Shown: positions 57,578-61,710 of the stretch, piece by piece | How the letters are laid out: each line of letters opens with the position of its first letter | Position numbering within the stretch: position 1 is the stretch's first letter | From: Thermoflexales bacterium | Lineage (GTDB): Bacteria; Chloroflexota; Anaerolineae; J036; Brachytrichaceae | Length of the DNA: 61,710 nucleotides | Reading direction: 5' to 3' | NCBI GenBank assembly: GCA_019694215.1 | Contig: JAIBCK010000006.1 | Span: forward strand, 1-61,710 | The notes under the pieces: model-generated | What the model saw: only the letters and a program-made list of their open reading frames with translations | The model's database searches: none | What the model was told of the DNA's origin: nothing | Program-made: the position numbers and the translations under genes

Positions 57578-58729
57578 TCAGCGCGCGCCAAAGTCGGTGA
57601 TGTAGTAGTAGCCGCCGTTCGATGCAACGACGCCGATGCCGACCTCGCGGTAGCGCGCCGACAGAATGTTATCGCGGTGCGGGCCGCTGGGGGCCTCCTC
57701 GATGAACCACATCTGCCAGGCTTCCGCCGTTGTGTGTGCCCAGGCCCAGTTCTCGCCCCAGGCCAGCGGGCTGAGATACCCCGCCCGCAGGATGCGCGTC
57801 TTTGTGTCGCTGCCATCTGATCCGACATGGCTGCCGTAGCCGCGCGCGGCGCAGTCCTGCGCGTGTGCGCGCGCGGCGGCGCTCAGGGCCGGGCTGAGGG
57901 TGAGGGGTGGCACGCCTGCGGCGGCCCGTGCTTCGTTGTAGGCAGCCAGCACCTGCGCCTCCTGCGCAGCGACGCTGCCGTCCACCGCGGCTGGCGTGCG
58001 CGTCGGGGCCGGCGACGGTGCGACGGTTGGTGCGACGGTTGGCAGTGGTGTGCGGGTGGCCGGCGGAACGGTTGGCGGGAGCACCGTCGCTGCGCGCGTG
58101 ACGGGCGGGCTGGTCGGCGCAGGCTGCGGCACGTTGATGGGCAGGATCAGCGTGCTACCGAGGCGAATCACGCTGGAACCCTGCAGGGCGTTGACGCGGT
58201 CGAGCTCGGCGACGGAGACGCCGGCTTCGGCTGCCAGGGAGGACAGCGTATCGCCGGCCCGAACCACGCGCGCGCGCCAGTAGGCGCTCTCGCCGCTGAT
58301 GGAGGCCGGGATGATCAGCGTCTGCCCCACCCGTACGGTCTGGTTGTCGCCAAGATCGTTGGCGATCTGAATGCGCGCCATCGACACGTCGTATTTCAGC
58401 GCGATGCCCAGCAGGGTCTCACCCGCTTGCACGGTGTGGCTCCCCTGCGGTGGAAGCGTCGGGGCCGGCGTTTGGGTGGCAGTTGGGCGCGCCGTCGGCG
58501 CTGATGTCGGGACCTCGGTCGGCGGGGCATCGGTGTCCGAGGACACGCTGGGCCGCCGCAGGGTGGCGGTGGCCTCGGGCGTTGGCGACGGTGCGGACAG
58601 CGCGCGCAGGCTGAGCGCGCCGATCACGAGCCCCACGACGACCAGGCCCAGCGCAAACGCGTAAGGGAGGCGTGAGCGTCCCTTCGGGCGGCGCGCGGGT
58701 TGAGCCGGGGTTCGCTGGTATGGGGGCAC
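57578..58729 (-). CDS. Membrane-anchored LysM and CAP-domain protein
   Basis: A 383-residue protein. A basic N-terminus and one hydrophobic helix (about 25-45) anchor it; two TP-rich spacers (about 50-95 and 205-250) flank two LysM repeats (about 97-142, starting HTVQAGETLLGIAL, and about 155-198). The C-terminal CAP/SCP domain (about 262-383) carries a LLAYNEARAA-like start, CGHYT-equivalent WGENWAWAHTTAEAWQMW and GPHRDNIL. LysM binds peptidoglycan. GTG 58729 follows a TAGAAT box by 6 bases. Confidence 0.88.
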   Translation of the reverse strand: MPPYQRTPAQPARRPKGRSRLPYAFALGLVVVGLVIGALSLRALSAPSPTPEATATLRRPSVSSDTDAPPTEVPTSAPTARPTATQTPAPTLPPQGSHTVQAGETLLGIALKYDVSMARIQIANDLGDNQTVRVGQTLIIPASISGESAYWRARVVRAGDTLSSLAAEAGVSVAELDRVNALQGSSVIRLGSTLILPINVPQPAPTSPPVTRAATVLPPTVPPATRTPLPTVAPTVAPSPAPTRTPAAVDGSVAAQEAQVLAAYNEARAAAGVPPLTLSPALSAAARAHAQDCAARGYGSHVGSDGSDTKTRILRAGYLSPLAWGENWAWAHTTAEAWQMWFIEEAPSGPHRDNILSARYREVGIGVVASNGGYYYITDFGAR

Positions 58730-58735
58730 GCAGCG

Positions 58736-58741
58736 ATTCTA
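58736..58741 (-). promoter_or_regulatory. -10 box TAGAAT for the LysM/CAP gene
   Basis: Minus-strand TAGAAT, 6 bases before GTG 58729; the opposite-strand NamZ start codon is only 24 bases to the right. Confidence 0.5.
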
Positions 58742-58753
58742 GCCAGATGCGTG

Positions 58754-58759
58754 TCTAAT
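58754..58759 (+). promoter_or_regulatory. -10-like box TCTAAT for namZ
   Basis: TCTAAT, 6 bases before ATG 58766. Its first base is a mismatch to TAnnnT, so this is a weaker call than the others. Confidence 0.35.
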
Positions 58760-58765
58760 GGGCCC

Positions 58766-59941
58766 ATGTCAACGAACACGCTCAGTTTTGGAATCGACCG
58801 CCTTCTCGCCGACCCGGCCCCTGTCCTCGGCAAGCGCATCGGCATCGTCACCAACCCGACCGGATTCACCAGCGATCTGCGCTGGAGCGTCGTTGATGCG
58901 CTGGCCTCCCTGCCGGGCGTCACGATTGGCGCGCTGTTTGGCCCGGAGCACGGCGTGCGCGGCGAGGTGCAGGATGGCCTGCAGGTTGGGAACTCGATCG
59001 ATCCGCAGACCGGTGCGCCCGTTTATTCGTTGTACGGGGAGACGGTTCGCCCCCGCCCGGCCTGGCTGGATGGCCTCGACCTGATCGTGTATGACATCCA
59101 GGACGTCGGATGCCGCTACTACACCTACCTCAACACGCTGGCCTTCATGATGGAGGCGGCTGCGGAGAAGGGCATCCCGGTGCTCGTGCTGGACCGACCG
59201 GATCCGATCAACGGCATCGACATCGATGGCCCGCTGCTCCAGCCAGGCGTGCGCTCCTTCGTTGGCAATTATCCGGTTCCCGTGCGTTATGCGCTCACCA
59301 TCGGCGAGTTCGCCCGCTATCTCAAGGACACCGCCATCCCGGCCTGCGATGTGCGCGTCGTCACCTGCGGCAACTGGCGCCGCCACGAGTACTACGACGA
59401 GACCAACCTGCCGTGGATGACGCCCTCCCCCAACCTGCCGACCATCGACTGCGCGGTGATTTACCCCGGGATGTGTCTGTTCGAGGGGACCAACCTGAGC
59501 GAGGGCCGCGGCACGACGCACCCCTTCGAGTGGGTCGGCGCGCCGTGGCTGGATGCGGAGGGCATCGCGCGCGAGCTCAACCGGCGCGACCTGCCGGCGG
59601 CGCGCTTCCGCCCGGTCTACTTTGAACCGTTGTACAGCAAGCACAAGGGCGTGCGCTGCGCGGGCCTGCAGATCCACGTCACGGACCGTTCCCGCTTCCG
59701 CGCGTTCACCAGCGGCCTGCATGTGCTGGACGCGATTCTGCGCCGGCATCCCGGTGAGTTCAAGTTCCTCGAATCCAGTTGGGAGGGCCACCGCCCGCAC
59801 TTCGACCTGCTCACGGGCGATCCGCGCATCCGCGAGTCGCTGCTGGCCGGCACGCCAGTGCGCGAGATGGAAGGGCTGTGGGCCGATGAGCTTCGCGCGT
59901 GGGGCAAGCTGCGGCGCAACTGGGTGCTGCCGGCTGCCTGA
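58766..59941 (+). CDS. namZ: NamZ-type exo-N-acetylmuramidase (DUF1343)
   Basis: A 391-residue protein with GIVTNPTGF near residue 28, LFGPEHGVRGEVQDG, IVYDIQDVGCRYYTYL and the LFEGTNLSEGRGTTHPFEWVGAPW motif that identifies the DUF1343/NamZ family. NamZ cleaves terminal N-acetylmuramic acid from peptidoglycan fragments. No signal peptide is visible, so it is probably cytoplasmic recycling. It is divergent from the LysM/CAP gene. Confidence 0.93.
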   Translation: MSTNTLSFGIDRLLADPAPVLGKRIGIVTNPTGFTSDLRWSVVDALASLPGVTIGALFGPEHGVRGEVQDGLQVGNSIDPQTGAPVYSLYGETVRPRPAWLDGLDLIVYDIQDVGCRYYTYLNTLAFMMEAAAEKGIPVLVLDRPDPINGIDIDGPLLQPGVRSFVGNYPVPVRYALTIGEFARYLKDTAIPACDVRVVTCGNWRRHEYYDETNLPWMTPSPNLPTIDCAVIYPGMCLFEGTNLSEGRGTTHPFEWVGAPWLDAEGIARELNRRDLPAARFRPVYFEPLYSKHKGVRCAGLQIHVTDRSRFRAFTSGLHVLDAILRRHPGEFKFLESSWEGHRPHFDLLTGDPRIRESLLAGTPVREMEGLWADELRAWGKLRRNWVLPAA

Positions 59942-59952
59942 GCGCGCCGCCG

Positions 59953-60912
59953 TCAGGCCGGGACGTATTCGGCTTCGATCAGGCGGGGTTCGAGATCATC
60001 GGCACCCTGCACCTTGATGAAGCGACCCTGTGAGGTGGCAAACGCGGCCGGCGTCCCGGCTCGATCGATGGCGATGATGCGCACCCAATCGACGTGGGTG
60101 CGGGTGCTGCCCGAGGGGGCCAGCATCTCGGCCATCTCACGGGTGACGATGCGCCCGGCCTCGTTCATGCTGAGGCCACCCTGCATGAGGCTGACCAGCT
60201 TGAGCGAGGTGCCGAGGCGGATGGTGACTTCGCCCAGGCCCATGCAAGCCGCCGCCCCGAAACGATCATCGGCATACAGGCCCGCGCCGACAATGGGCGA
60301 ATCCCCCACCCGCCCGGGATATTTCCAGGAGATGCCCGACGTCGTGACGGCGACGCACAGCCGACCGGCGGTGTCGCGCACCATGACGTTCATCGTGTCG
60401 GTGCCATCGCGCCAGTTCATCGCGGCGTTGGCCAATCCGATCACATCGGCCGGCGGATGTCCGCACTCCAGGTCGTGGATTTGGGCATCGGTGAGGCCGA
60501 TCTCGCGCAGGCGCCCGTGCCACAGCGCGCGCGCCTCGATGGAGAGCATGTTGCGACGCTCGGCACCGATCTCCGCGGCGAAGCGCATGGCCCCCTCGCC
60601 CGCAAGCAGAACGTGCGGCGTGCGCTGCATGACCTGGCGCGCGACGGAGATGGGGTGCCGAAAGCCGCGCAGGGCCGCGACGGCGCCGGCCTTGCGGGTC
60701 GCGCCCACCATGAAGCAGGCATCGCACTCGACCTGACCCAGGATGTTGGGCTTGCCGCTGAATCCCACGCTGTGATCATCGGCATCGTCCTCGACGTCAC
60801 GCGCGACTTGCTCGGCGACGTCGGCGGCCATCGCCCCGGCCCGCAGCGCGGCTGCGCCGCGCAGAATAATCTCGTCTTTGACTTCGCCGTTGGCGATGAT
60901 CATCGATTGCAT
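59953..60912 (-). CDS. Asparaginase/isoaspartyl peptidase-type Ntn hydrolase
   Basis: A 319-residue protein of the T2 family. The nucleophile Thr is in GTDTMNVMV near residue 170, followed by a SGISWKYPGRVGDSPIVGAGLYAD segment typical of N4-(beta-N-acetylglucosaminyl)-L-asparaginase and isoaspartyl peptidases. The usual HDT at the cleavage site is TDT here. It autoprocesses into two chains and hydrolyses Asn-linked or isoAsp substrates. The tRNA-Glu terminator lies just upstream, and it converges with namZ. Confidence 0.85.
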   Translation of the reverse strand: MQSMIIANGEVKDEIILRGAAALRAGAMAADVAEQVARDVEDDADDHSVGFSGKPNILGQVECDACFMVGATRKAGAVAALRGFRHPISVARQVMQRTPHVLLAGEGAMRFAAEIGAERRNMLSIEARALWHGRLREIGLTDAQIHDLECGHPPADVIGLANAAMNWRDGTDTMNVMVRDTAGRLCVAVTTSGISWKYPGRVGDSPIVGAGLYADDRFGAAACMGLGEVTIRLGTSLKLVSLMQGGLSMNEAGRIVTREMAEMLAPSGSTRTHVDWVRIIAIDRAGTPAAFATSQGRFIKVQGADDLEPRLIEAEYVPA

Positions 60913-60929
60913 GGAGCACCCCGGGACAT

Positions 60930-60962
60930 AAAAAACGCCCGGCCCCTGTCGGGACGCGGGCG
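60930..60962 (-). terminator. Intrinsic terminator for tRNA-Glu
   Basis: On the minus strand, a long stem (CGCCCG at 60962-60957 with CGGGCG at 60941-60936, extended by an inner 5-base-pair stem) followed by six T (60935-60930). It lies 8 bases after the tRNA 3' end. Confidence 0.85.
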
Positions 60963-60969
60963 GCGGAGA

Positions 60970-61042
60970 TGACCCCTACGGGATTCGAACCCGTGTTTAA
61001 GCCTTGAGAGGGCTTCGTCCTAGGCCACTAGACGAAGGGGCC
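60970..61042 (-). tRNA. tRNA-Glu (anticodon CTC)
   Basis: 73 bases including the discriminator A. The acceptor stem GGCCCCT pairs with AGGGGTC (one G-T), the anticodon stem AAGCC/GGCTT encloses the loop CTCTCAA with anticodon CTC, and the T-arm GGGTTCGAATCCC region is standard. The CCA end is not encoded, so it must be added. A TAAAAT box is upstream. Confidence 0.95.
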
Positions 61043-61054
61043 GCGCGAAAAAGA

Positions 61055-61060
61055 ATTTTA
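61055..61060 (-). promoter_or_regulatory. -10 box TAAAAT for tRNA-Glu
   Basis: Minus-strand TAAAAT, 12 bases before the tRNA 5' end, within an AT-rich gap. Confidence 0.5.
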
Positions 61061-61083
61061 TCACACCTGGGTCGCGGCCCGCC

Positions 61084-61548
61084 CTATCGTCCGGTGAGGC
61101 GCCCACGGTCTTCGCCGGGTTCCCATCCCCACGTGGAGTAACTGCGATGGTTGGGCAGGTGTTCGACCAGCACAGCGCGGACGAAGGGGGTCAGGTTTGG
61201 CGGCAGCTCGGTCAGTGGGAACCAACGCAGGTCATCGCACTTGCGGGGCTCGTTGTTGCGGAGTTCGCCCGTCCAGCGCCGGGCCGTGAAGTACAGGTCG
61301 AAGTAGATGCGCGCGTCGTGGCTGTGCCGATGCTGGGTGTGGACGTGTTCGATGTCGGCCACGTCGAGCGTGATCCCGACTTCCTCGGCCGCCTCTCGGA
61401 GCATGGCGACGTGCGCGCTCTCGCCGGGCTCGACGTGGCCGGCGACGAGGCTGTAGTTGCCATCCTCGAACCCGGTGTTGCTGCGGCGCAGGAGCAGGAC
61501 CTGGTCGTCGGATCTGAGGATGAGGTAGACGGCGCCGAAGAATCGCAT
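61084..61548 (-). CDS. Nudix hydrolase
   Basis: A 154-residue protein with a complete Nudix box starting GHVEPGE and ending REAAEEVGI (about 41-63), which binds the catalytic Mg2+. Nudix proteins cleave nucleoside diphosphates linked to other groups; the substrate is unknown. I chose ATG 61548 (MRFFGAVYLILR); a longer in-frame start at 61623 would add 25 Pro-rich residues. A GACAAT box lies 7 bases upstream of 61548. Confidence 0.85.
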   Translation of the reverse strand: MRFFGAVYLILRSDDQVLLLRRSNTGFEDGNYSLVAGHVEPGESAHVAMLREAAEEVGITLDVADIEHVHTQHRHSHDARIYFDLYFTARRWTGELRNNEPRKCDDLRWFPLTELPPNLTPFVRAVLVEHLPNHRSYSTWGWEPGEDRGRLTGR

Positions 61549-61555
61549 GCGGGGG

Positions 61556-61561
61556 ATTGTC
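61556..61561 (-). promoter_or_regulatory. -10-like box GACAAT for the Nudix gene
   Basis: Minus-strand GACAAT, 7 bases before ATG 61548. A weak match to TAnnnT, supported mainly by its position. Confidence 0.3.
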
Positions 61562-61710
61562 GCAGAAGGGGGGAGACCGAGGCCGGAAGCAGGCTCAGGC
61601 GGCCGGCGATTGGGCAGGTTCACAGAAGAACGAAGAAACGAAGTTCGCCGAAGGGGGATTGGGTTGTGGGTCGGTTCTGTAGGGGCGAAGCGTCCGACAC
61701 CGCCCCTGCG

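Overview
This is a roughly 62 kb piece of a GC-rich bacterial chromosome. The gene set points to Chloroflexota, probably an Anaerolineae-like lineage. The reasons are the many lipoproteins and secreted proteins whose signal is followed by a Pro/Thr-rich 'TPTPT' spacer, a NurA/HerA pair, a one-chain glycyl-tRNA synthetase (alpha and beta fused), a lipobox-bearing sortase, and many genes starting 6-12 bases after a TAnnnT-type -10 box. The lineage is inferred from gene content only. I see no rRNA, CRISPR array, prophage or insertion sequence.

Layout. 1-3.6 kb: C-terminally cut gene for a large secreted ExeM/NucH-type nuclease. 3.7-8.0 kb: an operon of NurA nuclease, a small protein (possibly a HAS barrel), HerA translocase and a sirtuin. 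8.0-10 kb: SRAP peptidase and a lipoprotein, divergent from radA (10.0-11.4 kb). 11.4-11.9 kb: a non-coding block of degenerate 7-base tandem repeats. 11.9-16.5 kb: a CNNM/CBS/CorC membrane protein, an unassigned protein, an AcpH-like protein and a peptide-type solute-binding lipoprotein. 16.5-27.2 kb: the information-processing cluster nusA-ylxR-infB-rbfA-nrnA-truB-ribF-sppA-recF, with terminator-like hairpins before nusA and before infB and no rimP in front. 27.3-30.8 kb: sdhCDAB. 30.8-33.0 kb: a membrane protein translationally coupled to an isocitrate/homoisocitrate-type dehydrogenase. 33-35 kb: a PfkB kinase divergent from a 3-methyladenine glycosylase and a GNAT acetyltransferase. 35-42 kb: a small lipoprotein, a HAD phosphatase, two tandem S41-like lipoproteins, a tyrosine phosphatase-like protein, a laccase-domain protein and a DUF1361 membrane protein. 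42-45 kb, minus strand: an MFS transporter, a sortase and an M55 aminopeptidase. 45-48 kb: fused glycyl-tRNA synthetase. 48-58.7 kb, minus strand: pyrG, a P-type ATPase, ppdK, a second solute-binding protein, secG and a LysM/CAP protein. 58.8-61.6 kb: a NamZ-type muramidase, an asparaginase-like Ntn hydrolase, tRNA-Glu and a Nudix hydrolase.

How it fits together. Most of the window is housekeeping: transcription and translation control, TCA-cycle enzymes, recombination and base-excision repair, and cell-wall turnover. The less ordinary parts are the NurA-small protein-HerA-sirtuin operon, a RibF that appears to lack its riboflavin kinase half, a tandem S41 pair in which one copy has lost the catalytic serine, the heptamer repeat family found in two intergenic regions 40 kb apart, and the strikingly consistent leaderless-type promoters.
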